Positions 15,751-23,034 of a stretch of 34,803 bases of DNA are shown piece after piece. A program made the translations under genes and the position numbers. Positions within the stretch are counted from its first letter, which is position 1; every line of letters starts with the position of its first letter. Location of the stretch: NCBI GenBank assembly GCA_023251455.1, contig JAHEYT010000068.1, positions 1-34,803 of the forward strand, in the 5' to 3' direction. The notes beneath the pieces are model-generated. The model searched no databases and had not been told where the DNA came from. It saw only the letters and a program-made list of their open reading frames with translations. The stretch comes from Bacteroidota bacterium (GTDB lineage Bacteria > Bacteroidota > Bacteroidia > Bacteroidales > Prolixibacteraceae).

Positions 15751-15797
15751 GAAAAAGGAAAGGGGAAAAACAATGCGTTTTTCCCCTTTCCTTTTTC
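15751..15797. terminator. Bidirectional hairpin terminator
   Basis: A perfect 20-bp stem of purine-rich and pyrimidine-rich arms (15751-15770 and 15778-15797) around a seven-base loop, flanked by T-rich DNA on both strands. It lies between the convergent riboflavin synthase and coiled-coil genes and should stop both. Confidence 0.85.
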
Positions 15798-15810
15798 TTA
15801 TTTTTTGGTT

Positions 15811-16728
15811 TTATCGTTTCATCAAAAATTTGGCAGTTCCGATATTGTTTCCATCAGCAAACACATCCACGGTGTATTCACCAGGTAAAAATTCCTGTCC
15901 TTTGTTATCCCAGAAGATGTTGACTGGAAGGGCATTTCCTTCGTAGGTTACCTCACGGCTGGCCGAGAACGGAATTTTCAGGTCCTCGAACTGAAACAGA
16001 TCGTTGGGCGATTGCTGAAGAAGTACCTGATTTGGTTTTTGAATCCGGACATAAATAACCTTGTTTCCGCGGGGGGCTGTAATATTTTTGCTCAATACTA
16101 AACTTACCCTGATTTGTTCGGCACGGCGGGCACTCTCGGCTTCTTTTCCACGGGCATTAATACCCACAGCTACCAATTCAGTCGCTTCGAGCTGGGCGGC
16201 TTCTTTTATTTTTTCCTGAAGGTGTTCTTTTTCTTTTTCGAGCTGCTGGTTTTTGGTTTCAGACTGGGCGAAATTTTCTTTCACCTGGACGTTTTCTGCC
16301 ATCAGCAATTCATTCCGGCGATTCAGCGAATCAACCTGGATGATATAATTCTTCATGATATTCCGCATGGTTGTTACCTCCAAACGGTACTGAGCTATCT
16401 GATCGTAACTCACTTTCTTCACTTGTTCAACCTCATCAAGCAGGTCCTTCACTTTAGTCTGGGCGCCTGATAATTCAGATTGAAGGGCTTCATTGTTGGT
16501 ATGAATCGAATCGTAGTTCGTCATCATGGTACTCAATTCGGTTTGAATTGAAGCCTTTTCCATATTTAAAGCCGCCAGAATCTTTTTGTTTTCGTTGTGC
16601 TGCGAAACGAAAACTGATATTACGGCGATCAGTAATACTGATAATATAATAATGATCAGGTTGTTTCTTCTTTCTTTATCGGTTTCGCCTAATGAAAAAC
16701 CTTTCTTTTTTGTGCCAAATTCATTCAT
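15811..16728 (-). CDS. Membrane-anchored coiled-coil protein, function unknown
   Basis: A 305-residue protein with a short charged cytoplasmic N terminus, one membrane helix at about residues 22-43 (NNLIIIILSVLLIAVISVF), and a long coiled coil from about 48 to 185 (heptads in EALQSELSGAQTKVKDLLDE and QQLEKEKEHLQEKIKE). After an Ala/Arg-rich joint, residues 205-305 form a beta-rich domain (GNKVIYVRIQKPNQVLLQ, LPGEYTVDVFADGNNIGTAK). The plan suggests a periplasmic stalk presenting an Ig-like end. Proteins of this plan are common in Bacteroidota and remain unnamed. It has its own likely promoter at 16762 and the hairpin at 15751 as terminator. Confidence 0.85.
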   Translation of the reverse strand: MNEFGTKKKGFSLGETDKERRNNLIIIILSVLLIAVISVFVSQHNENKKILAALNMEKASIQTELSTMMTNYDSIHTNNEALQSELSGAQTKVKDLLDEVEQVKKVSYDQIAQYRLEVTTMRNIMKNYIIQVDSLNRRNELLMAENVQVKENFAQSETKNQQLEKEKEHLQEKIKEAAQLEATELVAVGINARGKEAESARRAEQIRVSLVLSKNITAPRGNKVIYVRIQKPNQVLLQQSPNDLFQFEDLKIPFSASREVTYEGNALPVNIFWDNKGQEFLPGEYTVDVFADGNNIGTAKFLMKR

Positions 16729-16761
16729 TCCGATCGGGTTTTGGTGTTGTGATTAGGGAAG

Positions 16762-16792
16762 CAAAAATAACAAAATTAAGGCCAATCCTAAA
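16762..16792 (-). promoter_or_regulatory. Candidate promoter of the coiled-coil protein gene
   Basis: On the minus strand TATTTTTG (16762-16769) fits TAnnTTTG, and TTTA lies 19 bases upstream (16789-16792), one base from TTTG. A second -7-like site, TAATTTTG, overlaps just upstream. The ATG at 16728 follows 33 bases later. Confidence 0.5.
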
Positions 16793-16897
16793 CATGTCTG
16801 ATCAAAAGGGTTATCTTCTTTAAATCTGGTAGCCTTTTGCGGATACTTTATAAAACGGGAGAATTCTGAAAAACAAATTCAGGCAAAACTGGGGAAT

Positions 16898-16939
16898 AAA
16901 AAACTCCCTGAAATATCCGGATAAGATATTTCAGGGAGT
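16898..16939 (-). terminator. Rho-independent terminator of the lipoprotein/DUF3108 operon
   Basis: A perfect 15-bp stem (ACTCCCTGAAATATC and its complement, 16903-16917 and 16925-16939) with a seven-base loop, followed on the minus strand by six T. It begins 26 bases past the stop of the 97-residue gene. Confidence 0.9.
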
Positions 16940-16965
16940 GAGAATTTGAATTTCGTTATCAGAAA

Positions 16966-17259
16966 TTAAGCATCCGGATTGATCAGCTTGCCTAATTTCA
17001 CGTAGCTTTCTTCAACCGTGTCGATCAATACTTTTGCAATATTGTCGAAATAGTTTTTTACGGTCTGCGTTTCTGTTTTATTTTCAGGGTGATTGACTTG
17101 ATTGATTAAGTCTCCCCGTAGGTTAAGCGATTCCTGAACAATCTGAAGGACATCCTCGTTTTCGGTTTTTGCCCGCATATTAATAAAGGTAAAACAATCG
17201 AGTATCAGGTCAGATACCACGTAGTCAATCTCTTTTTTTAATCTTTGTCTGCTTGCCAT
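16966..17259 (-). CDS. Conserved-looking 97-residue protein of unknown function
   Basis: A small, probably all-helical acidic protein (MASRQRLKKEIDYVVSDLIL at the start, FDNIAKVLIDTVEESYVKL near the end) with no signal peptide or membrane segment. I do not recognise a named domain. It starts three bases after the DUF3108 gene and is followed by a strong terminator, so it is the last gene of a three-gene operon with two envelope proteins. The ATG is well placed, and codon use matches its neighbours, which supports it as a real gene. Confidence 0.82.
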   Translation of the reverse strand: MASRQRLKKEIDYVVSDLILDCFTFINMRAKTENEDVLQIVQESLNLRGDLINQVNHPENKTETQTVKNYFDNIAKVLIDTVEESYVKLGKLINPDA

Positions 17260-17262
17260 AGT

Positions 17263-18141
17263 CTATTTTATTTGTGATGTAAGTGGATATTTTAGCGATT
17301 TTGGTTCGAGTAAAAGCGCTTTGACCGAACCCATTAAAATTTCGGTTTCAACCTGAACCGGAAGGTGGTTCTTATCGTCGGTGAACCAGATTTTCATGTA
17401 TTCACCTTCAGGGAAAAAATCACCTTGCAGTAAATATACTGAAACTTTGTGACAACGATACTCTTTCCCATTCCGGGTTTTAACATTCTCTTTGCCCAGG
17501 TACCTGAAAAACAAATCGGCAACCTGCCTGTCAATCAACATTCGGTATGGAACTTTTTGCCCCACAAACAGTTTGTTAAAATCGAATTTCCTGAAATTGT
17601 AGGCTGTAGCAAGCAAATCGAATGTATTGTCGGCAGCAAGCAAACTGGTGCGGTACAACGGCTTTTTGTCCTGATGGATTTGTGTTTCAATTTTTCCTGA
17701 AACAGGATCGAACCAATACTGATGCACCGAATTTTGTTTGGCATGGTTCAATACCCGGCGCGAATAAATTGGCTTGAATGTGCCGTAGTTACTATACGTT
17801 TCGAAAGTATCTCGAACACAGAAAAGCAAATCGTAAGCTTTTAATGATTTACCTACAGCTTTTAAATGCCAGGCTTCCTGTTTTTTGTATTGTAACGTGT
17901 CGGCTCTGAATTCAACTTCGCCACTCTGAACCCAGATGAAATGCCAGTTATAGTAGGCTCCGTAACGGGCAAACTCCCCACTTTTGAACGGATATTCAAA
18001 ACTCTGCGCTGAAGCCGATTTAGTAGAAATGAATACAAAGAACAAGATCAGGAACGACCAAAACTTACAAATCGGTGTTCTGTTCCGCCTTTTTATCCTG
18101 CTCTTTTTTTCGGGCTTTTTCTTTTTCAAGTTCTTCGTCAA
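17263..18141 (-). CDS. DUF3108 domain exported protein without an ATG start
   Basis: A DUF3108 protein, predicted to be periplasmic, with a signal peptide (KFWSFLILFFVFISTKSASA, then QS) and the family pattern of beta strands (GEFARYGAYYNWHFIWVQSG, YRCHKVSVYLLQGDFFPEG, LPVQVETEILMGSVKALLLE). The frame contains no ATG or GTG before the signal peptide. Either TTG at 18141 is used, giving an odd Lys-rich 24-residue extension that overlaps the lipoprotein gene by 77 bases, or a rare ATT at 18072 is used, giving an ideal short signal peptide (MCKFWSF) and an 8-base overlap with the upstream stop. The coordinates given follow TTG. The gene itself is certain, the start is not. Confidence 0.87.
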   Translation of the reverse strand: MTKNLKKKKPEKKSRIKRRNRTPICKFWSFLILFFVFISTKSASAQSFEYPFKSGEFARYGAYYNWHFIWVQSGEVEFRADTLQYKKQEAWHLKAVGKSLKAYDLLFCVRDTFETYSNYGTFKPIYSRRVLNHAKQNSVHQYWFDPVSGKIETQIHQDKKPLYRTSLLAADNTFDLLATAYNFRKFDFNKLFVGQKVPYRMLIDRQVADLFFRYLGKENVKTRNGKEYRCHKVSVYLLQGDFFPEGEYMKIWFTDDKNHLPVQVETEILMGSVKALLLEPKSLKYPLTSQIK

Positions 18142-19942
18142 TCAGTTCTTTTTTATAATCGGGTTTGTATTTTATTTCCCAGGTTTCTTTGTATTCAAAG
18201 TTTGAGCGAACCTTAATAATCTTTGGATAATAGACAATCTCCTCGGGCTGTTTGCTTTCGGCCAGATAACCTGTATCCCATTTCCCGTTTTTATTCGAAT
18301 CCAGAATTAGCTTTATTGTGTACTTCTCCGGTTTCAGATAAGGAAACTCAATTTTACCATCTTCCAGGATCTGAATTTTCTGGAGTATTTTTTCATCCTT
18401 GTCGTTTCCCAATAACTGAACAATTGCAGGTTCCGAAAGACCCGAGATAGTGAGGATAATTTTCCCGTAATAATCTTCCTTTTGTGTCCTGAATTTCTGA
18501 TCAATTTTGTTGCTTGGGTAGCCATAAATATTGTATGCAGCGGCCGAATCGACCTGAAACTGATAGCTGGTATTTGGCGCCCATTGATGTTCAATAAAGT
18601 ATTTTCGGACTGAATTGGTATCCTTTTGAACTATAATCGGGATTCGGGTCTTAATGGTATCTTCAAACGAATAGAGTTTGACTTTTGTTGTGTCAAAAGA
18701 ACTTAGAGGCTCGGGTGCTTCAATTTTTATCCGTTGATACAAGTCGTGAGCTGAGGAGTTAATATTATTCCCCAGGTTAATAGTTGGAACCGGTGGAAGT
18801 TCACCCTTTTTCCGCTTAACCTTTGGCGTTTTTGGTGCCGTATAAAGCATCTCAATGGTGTCGCGTTTAATTACAAGCTGATTTAACGAATCCAGAACCT
18901 GGTATTTTAATTCGAATTTAAGCGAGTCGGTTTTGCTGAAAACAGTATCAGTTAACCAAACAGTGATCGAGTCGCGTTTCAGGTTCGATTCGATGTACGA
19001 CCAGTCTTTGGTTGGAGCGGGTTTGAGCAAATTTATCTGGAATGAATCGCTTAACGATTCCGAAAAATAAAAATCACATTTGTTTCCCTGATTTCGGTTG
19101 TATGAGTCGAGATACTGGTCAAATTTTACTTCCTCAAACATCATCAGGTACTGAGGAACAGGAAGATAATCAACATGACCGGACACCAGAAGGGTATCAG
19201 CCCCTTGTATTACAGTATCGGTTTGTGCCACATATTTGGCCGATGGTACGATAAGGGAATCGGCAAATGCGATTAATTCAGAGTTTGCATTGTACGTGAG
19301 ACTGTTATCTGCATCAGTAAGGGCATAAAGCCGATAGCTGCCCGGAGCCAGGTTGTCGATCATAAATAAGCCATCCTTGTCGGTTGTTCCGATGTAATCT
19401 GGTACACTATCGATAAAGGCAGTATATTCTTTTTGGCGATGGAGCATAACCAATGCTTTCTCAACAGGTTCCTGGTTGATTGCATTTTTTACATAACCGG
19501 CCACTTTTAAACTGTCAAACTGTTGACCAGTGCTGAACGAGAACCTAAAATCTTTAATTGGATTCTTTTCATTGTTATCGGCAACTGCATCTTTAAAATC
19601 GAGCGAATAGGTTGATTCCTTTCGGAGGTCTTGAGTAAATTCCACGATCAGGGTTTTTCCCTTCATTTTGATCTGTGGTTTCTTTTTCATGGGTGGCGAA
19701 ATAACCAGCTTCTCCGAGATTTCATCAGAATTGATATACTCGTCAAAAGTTAAGCGCACTTCGCTGCCTTTAAAGTTTGTACCACGCAATTCAGGAATCG
19801 TTTTTACCACTACTGGCGGTATGCTGTCCTTTTCACCTCCGGTTGGACTGCCAATGTTAGCGCAGGAAGTATAAAATATCAGGTAAAAAAATGAAATGCC
19901 AAATAAAAGGGGGAATATGCTTTTCAGTTTGAAATAGCTCAT
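18065..19942 (-). CDS. Big_5-type Ig-like domain lipoprotein
   Basis: A surface or periplasmic lipoprotein, 625 residues from the ATG at 19942, chosen because it opens on a signal sequence (MSYFKLKSIFPLLFGISFFY) ending in SCANIGSPTGG with a lipidation Cys. An ATG at 20005 in the same frame is the alternative and lies close to a TAAGTTTG -7-like site (20022-20029). The N-terminal domain is the Big_5 Ig-like fold (PPVVVKTIPELRGTNFKGSE, RLTFDEYINSDEISEKLVIS, KESTYSLDFKDAVADNNEKN). A carboxypeptidase-regulatory-like strand set follows (VEKALVMLH, GLFMIDNLAPGSYRLYALTD), and the C terminus is very rich in Lys and Glu. The protein type is widespread in Bacteroidota and without known function. First gene of the operon with the DUF3108 and 97-residue genes. 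Confidence 0.9.
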   Translation of the reverse strand: MSYFKLKSIFPLLFGISFFYLIFYTSCANIGSPTGGEKDSIPPVVVKTIPELRGTNFKGSEVRLTFDEYINSDEISEKLVISPPMKKKPQIKMKGKTLIVEFTQDLRKESTYSLDFKDAVADNNEKNPIKDFRFSFSTGQQFDSLKVAGYVKNAINQEPVEKALVMLHRQKEYTAFIDSVPDYIGTTDKDGLFMIDNLAPGSYRLYALTDADNSLTYNANSELIAFADSLIVPSAKYVAQTDTVIQGADTLLVSGHVDYLPVPQYLMMFEEVKFDQYLDSYNRNQGNKCDFYFSESLSDSFQINLLKPAPTKDWSYIESNLKRDSITVWLTDTVFSKTDSLKFELKYQVLDSLNQLVIKRDTIEMLYTAPKTPKVKRKKGELPPVPTINLGNNINSSAHDLYQRIKIEAPEPLSSFDTTKVKLYSFEDTIKTRIPIIVQKDTNSVRKYFIEHQWAPNTSYQFQVDSAAAYNIYGYPSNKIDQKFRTQKEDYYGKIILTISGLSEPAIVQLLGNDKDEKILQKIQILEDGKIEFPYLKPEKYTIKLILDSNKNGKWDTGYLAESKQPEEIVYYPKIIKVRSNFEYKETWEIKYKPDYKKELIDEELEKEKARKKEQDKKAEQNTDL

Positions 19943-20005
19943 TCGAATTGGATATGGTGAAATCTGTTGCAGATTTTCGTTCGTGTCAAAACCGGTTTGC
20001 TTCAT

Positions 20006-20330
20006 AGTTGTATATTCCGTACAAACTTACAAATTCCTGAAAATATAAGAGAATAAGCGCTGTTAATTTATCTGAAGGAAAGTGTCGGGCGATTAACAGA
20101 GCTTTGCAATCGGGCTAAGGCAACAAATGTATTACGATTTTCCCTAACCCGAAAATCTGGCAGCAGTGGTTTTCGGTGGACATCTTTCAGCTCAGTCCCG
20201 AGAATTCGGGCTTGACAGGAAATCGCCCGCAATTATCAACTTTTTCATACTGCCAAACGTTGATGGTATTTCTAAGGCGGTACTCACCGACTGAAGATTT
20301 ACATTAAATTGACGACTAATCTGAAACAAA
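20006..20330. other. Gene-free region with a 144-bp structured element
   Basis: This 325-base gap separates the divergent lipoprotein and VOC genes. A likely -7 element for the lipoprotein gene (minus-strand TAAGTTTG) is at 20022-20029. From 20086 to 20229 the DNA is bounded by the perfect 9-bp inverted repeat CGGGCGATT/AATCGCCCG and filled with smaller stems: GATTTTC/GAAAATC, CCGAAAA/TTTTCGG and CCCGA/TCGGG. No frame of note is present. The rest, up to the VOC start, is unremarkable. Confidence 0.6.
20086..20229. repeat. Inverted-repeat-bounded structured element
   Basis: The ends are CGGGCGATT (20086-20094) and AATCGCCCG (20221-20229). Inside, GATTTTC and GAAAATC flank CCTAACCC; the same GAAAA stretch can instead pair with TTTTCGG at 20170-20176, so two folds compete; and CCCGA-GAAT-TCGGG (20197-20210) forms a third stem. 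This could be a miniature mobile element end, a folded RNA, or an integration-linked site. Confidence 0.5.
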
Positions 20331-20750
20331 ATGGCAAAACAAATTTTCATCAATTTAGCAGTAAAAGACCTGCAAAAATCAATGGACTTTTATACTGCAT
20401 TAGGATTTACAAATAATCCACAATTTTCTGACGACTCCGGAAAATGTATGGTATGGAGTGAGAACATTTTTGTGATGATATTGACACACGAAAAGTTTTC
20501 AACTTTTGCTACAAAACCTCTTGCTGACACCAAATCAAAATTAGCAGGACTTTTTTCTTTATCAGTCGACAGCATTGACGAAGTAAACAGCATTTTGACA
20601 AATGGACTAAAGGCAGGTGGAACCGAACCCCACGAAATGAGGGATTACGGATTTATGCAGCAGCGAACTATTGAAGACTTTGATGGACACACCTGGGAAG
20701 TTTTCTATATGGACATTACGAAGTTTCCGACAGAGCAAACAAACGCATAA
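20331..20750 (+). CDS. VOC-superfamily protein (glyoxalase/bleomycin-resistance fold)
   Basis: A 139-residue cytoplasmic protein of the vicinal-oxygen-chelate fold. It begins MAKQIFINLAVKDLQKSMDF with the YTALGF turn typical of the first beta-alpha-beta module, has SLSVDSIDEVNSIL at the start of the second, and ends with DFDGHTWEVFYMD, where E718-type metal-ligand Glu is expected in the WEVF strand. Substrate is unknown; the group includes antibiotic-binding and lyase members. Codon choice (AAA, ACA, TTT rich) looks more AT-biased than neighbouring genes. It is 37 bases before a second VOC gene on the same strand and both are isolated among minus-strand genes, which hints at joint acquisition. 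Confidence 0.9.
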   Translation: MAKQIFINLAVKDLQKSMDFYTALGFTNNPQFSDDSGKCMVWSENIFVMILTHEKFSTFATKPLADTKSKLAGLFSLSVDSIDEVNSILTNGLKAGGTEPHEMRDYGFMQQRTIEDFDGHTWEVFYMDITKFPTEQTNA

Positions 20751-20787
20751 AGTGAAATCATTTTAACAACCTGAAAAATAGAATAAA

Positions 20788-21228
20788 ATGGCACAAATAA
20801 ATCCTTACATCCACTTCAATGGAAATGCAGAAGAAGCATTTACATTTTACAAATCAGTATTTGGCGGTGAGTTCGCAATGATCAGTCGTTTCAAAGATCT
20901 GTCAATCCCAGAGCATCCTGTTTCTGAAAATGAAGCTGAGAAAATTATGCATATTGCTTTGCCAATTGGCAAGAACAGTGTATTAATGGGAAGCGACACC
21001 CCCGAATTTATGGGAAAGCAAAACGAGAATGAAAACAGAAGCAAAATTTCAATAAGTGCAGAAAGCAAGGAGGAAGCAGACCAATTATTTAACGGACTTT
21101 CAGCAGGCGGAAAAGTAGAAATGCCTATTTCAGACAGTCCCTGGGGTTCTTATTTTGGGATGTTTAGAGACAAATACGGTATCGAATGGATGGTGGACTT
21201 TGACCCACAATATAAAGGGCAGATTTAA
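20788..21228 (+). CDS. PhnB-like VOC-superfamily protein
   Basis: A 146-residue PhnB/YdhR-like member of the VOC fold (often labelled 3-demethylubiquinone methyltransferase-like). Typical segments are INPYIHFNGNAEEAFTFYKS at the start, VFGGEF, KIMHIALPIG, VLMGSDTPE, and the end PWGSYFGMFRDKYGIEWMVD. No catalytic claim can be made; the family's function is poorly known. It lies 37 bases after the first VOC gene and probably shares its transcript. Distinct in sequence from the first, so not a recent tandem duplication. Confidence 0.92.
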   Translation: MAQINPYIHFNGNAEEAFTFYKSVFGGEFAMISRFKDLSIPEHPVSENEAEKIMHIALPIGKNSVLMGSDTPEFMGKQNENENRSKISISAESKEEADQLFNGLSAGGKVEMPISDSPWGSYFGMFRDKYGIEWMVDFDPQYKGQI

Positions 21229-21334
21229 CCGAAGAAAAATAACGAACCGCAAACAACAGCTACCAACAAATTCGGCCCCGAGTCCTCGGGTTGATTTTAC
21301 GATACAATCGTGCGGGAGCCGCGGCAAACCGGTG

Positions 21335-21373
21335 AAAAAAGCAGAGGAGGATCAAACCGTTGACCCTCCTCTG
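21335..21373 (-). terminator. Hairpin terminator after the OmpA-like gene
   Basis: CAGAGGAGG (21342-21350) pairs with CCTCCTCTG (21365-21373), with an inner TCAA/TTGA stem. On the minus strand a C and six T follow. The plus-strand side also ends in TTCATTTTT, so it may serve the VOC genes too. Confidence 0.8.
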
Positions 21374-21397
21374 TTCATTTTTGTAACCGCGAGGTTG

Positions 21398-22090
21398 TTA
21401 TTTCAGAGTTCCTTGTTGAGCCTGTTCGATCATTTGCTTGTTGGCTGCAATGTAAATCTCCACACGACGGTTTTGAGCTCTTCCTGCTTCAGTCGCGTTA
21501 TCAGCAACCGGTTCATCATAGGCTTTTCCCTGGGTGGTCATACGTGTTGTAGCAATTCCATTGGCTGTGAGGAAGCTGGAAACTGCCGAGGCCCGGTCGT
21601 TCGATAATTTGAAATTCAGATCGTGTGAACCTTTGTTATCGGTATGCCCATAAATGGTAATATCAGTTTCAGGAGTTTCTTTTAACGAAGCTGCAAATTT
21701 CAGTAACGCCGATTTGGACGCAGCGGTTAAATCGCTTTTACCGGTAGCGAATAAAATACCGCTATCGAAAGTAACTTTAATGGCCTGAAGGTTGTTTGCA
21801 TCGGTAATAGTCTCCACTTTTGCTCCTTCGATTTTCTCCAGTTCAGCTTTTTGTTTATCCATTTTCTTGCCGATCAGGATTCCTGTACCGGCACCTACAG
21901 TACCACCAATAGCAGCACCAATGGCCGCACCTTTTCCTTTACCCATCATTGCACCAATCCCGGCGCCTAAAAGAGCGCCACCTGCGCCGCCAATTACTCC
22001 ACCTTTTGTCGAATTCTTGGTTGTTGAACAGCTACTCAAAAGGATTGTAGCACATAATACAATCGCTGTTAATGCTTTCAAATTTTTCAT
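21398..22090 (-). CDS. OmpA-family outer membrane lipoprotein with glycine zipper (YiaD-like)
   Basis: A 230-residue lipoprotein. The signal (MKNLKALTAIVLCATILLSS) ends in a lipobox with Cys21 (LLSSC). Residues 30-75 form a Gly/Ala zipper (GGVIGGAGGALLGAGIGAMM, GAAIGAAIGGTVGAGTGILI) able to insert in the membrane. The C-terminal OmpA domain (about 105-220) binds peptidoglycan: VTFDSGILFATGKSDLT, TDITIYGHTDNKGSHDLN, LSNDRASAVSSFL, and AQNRRVEIYI, with the D and R that hold diaminopimelate. Role: anchoring the outer membrane to the wall. It is transcribed alone, ending at the hairpin at 21335. Confidence 0.94.
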   Translation of the reverse strand: MKNLKALTAIVLCATILLSSCSTTKNSTKGGVIGGAGGALLGAGIGAMMGKGKGAAIGAAIGGTVGAGTGILIGKKMDKQKAELEKIEGAKVETITDANNLQAIKVTFDSGILFATGKSDLTAASKSALLKFAASLKETPETDITIYGHTDNKGSHDLNFKLSNDRASAVSSFLTANGIATTRMTTQGKAYDEPVADNATEAGRAQNRRVEIYIAANKQMIEQAQQGTLK

Positions 22091-22330
22091 TTTCTGTAAT
22101 TTTAATTAATTGTGTTTCACATTTGTTTATCGTAGAACTCTATCGTCTTGTTGTGAGTTCAAATTGTTTCAGTAACGGGAATTTTACTTCCCTTTATTTC
22201 GTGTCGATATTAGAACAACTAAAGTTGTAAGCGGTTTTAATAAAATAAATTTAGGTATAAAAATTGGACGAAAAAATAGGGTTAATCCATAAGATTAAAC
22301 CCTACATAAATCAGTATAAGATGGTGGAAA
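22091..22330. other. Intergenic region upstream of the OmpA-like gene
   Basis: These 240 bases hold no gene. They contain a perfect palindrome ACAACT-AA-AGTTGT (22215-22228) that could be an operator or chance, and the TetR-gene terminator at 22271-22304. No clear TTTG-N19-TAnnTTTG pair for the OmpA-like gene was found. Confidence 0.5.
22271..22304 (-). terminator. Terminator of the TetR regulator gene
   Basis: On the minus strand TAGGGTTTAATC pairs with GATTAACCCTA (one bulged base) around a short loop and is followed by six T. It lies 26 bases beyond the TetR stop codon. Confidence 0.75.
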
Positions 22331-22936
22331 TTATCTTTTCATAACTCCGTAGCACAGAATTTTTACGATATTATCAACACTTTGTTCGAGGTTAACTTTG
22401 CTGTAATCGCCGGCAGCCAGCGGCATTTCCAATCCTTTAATGGCAGTGGTAATACCAATAGCGGCAAGGGTCAGGTCATAAACTTCGAAAATGTTTTTAC
22501 GAACTCCTTCGATGAGGATTCGTTTAATCATCCTGATTTCTTCCTGCTGATGTTTGAGTTTGATGTTTTCGATGAACTCGATGGCTGTCACGTCGTTTTC
22601 AAGTGCATTGTAAAAATTAGCCATCCCGCGATAAGTAGTAAGCTTGGTGAGGATATAATCTCTCAGCTTATCAACCGGATCTGTATTTCGGTTTACCACG
22701 ATGTCGAGTTCACGGCGCAGAATGTCAACTTCCTTCTGGATAACCTCCTGAAAAAGATCTTCCTTACTGGTAAAGTAATAGTAAAGCGAACTTTTCCCTT
22801 TACGGACAGCGTTAGCGATATCGTCGAGTGTTGTTTTTTTGTATCCGTATTTGCTGAATATTTCCTGGGCAATTTTCAGAATGCTTTCGCGGTTTGCATC
22901 TTTTTTGTTTGTCCCACTTTCAAAGTTCATTGCCAT
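22331..22936 (-). CDS. TetR-family transcriptional regulator
   Basis: A TetR repressor of 201 residues from the ATG at 22936 (a second ATG at 22930 and a TTG at 22954 are alternatives). The helix-turn-helix lies at about residues 15-60: ESILKIAQEIFSKYGYKKTT, LDDIANAVRKGKSSLYYYF and TSKEDLF. The C-terminal ligand domain is all-helical and not specific enough to predict an inducer. It sits between RNase R and the OmpA-like gene on the same strand but has its own promoter and terminator. In Bacteroidota such regulators often control envelope or lipid genes; the target here cannot be read from the neighbours. Confidence 0.93.
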   Translation of the reverse strand: MAMNFESGTNKKDANRESILKIAQEIFSKYGYKKTTLDDIANAVRKGKSSLYYYFTSKEDLFQEVIQKEVDILRRELDIVVNRNTDPVDKLRDYILTKLTTYRGMANFYNALENDVTAIEFIENIKLKHQQEEIRMIKRILIEGVRKNIFEVYDLTLAAIGITTAIKGLEMPLAAGDYSKVNLEQSVDNIVKILCYGVMKR

Positions 22937-22962
22937 AACTAAAGGATTAATCAATCAGTAAA

Positions 22963-22993
22963 CAAATATAAGTTTTATTTCAAACTAGAAAAA
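22963..22993 (-). promoter_or_regulatory. Promoter of the TetR gene
   Basis: On the minus strand TATATTTG (22963-22970) is a perfect -7 element and TTTT (22990-22993), 19 bases upstream, is one base from the -33 box. The ATG at 22936 is 26 bases downstream. Confidence 0.6.
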
Positions 22994-23034
22994 CGGCTCA
23001 AGTTATCACAAAGAAAGGCTACATTTTCTAATTT

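Larger units (their letters stand above)
20197..21294. repeat. Short direct repeats flanking the two VOC genes
   Basis: CCCGAGAATTCGGGCTTGA (20197-20215) and CCCGAGTCCTCGGGTTGA (21277-21294) share the pattern CCCGAG-NNN-TCGGG-(C)TTGA in the same orientation on either side of the two plus-strand VOC genes. Each copy is itself a small palindrome. The pair could mark the edges of an inserted module. Confidence 0.45.

Noticed and set aside
20086..20330. Integron attC site next to the VOC genes
   Set aside because: The required RYYYAAC and GTTRRRY core boxes were looked for and not found in the right arrangement, and no integrase is in the window.
21155..21607. A 150-codon plus-strand frame running from the second VOC gene into the OmpA-like gene
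   Set aside because: It crosses a terminator hairpin, has low-complexity Ser/Cys content and overlaps two genuine genes.
22382..22942. A 186-codon plus-strand frame antisense to the TetR gene
   Set aside because: Phe- and Val-rich mirror of a real gene with clear helix-turn-helix motifs; no independent evidence.
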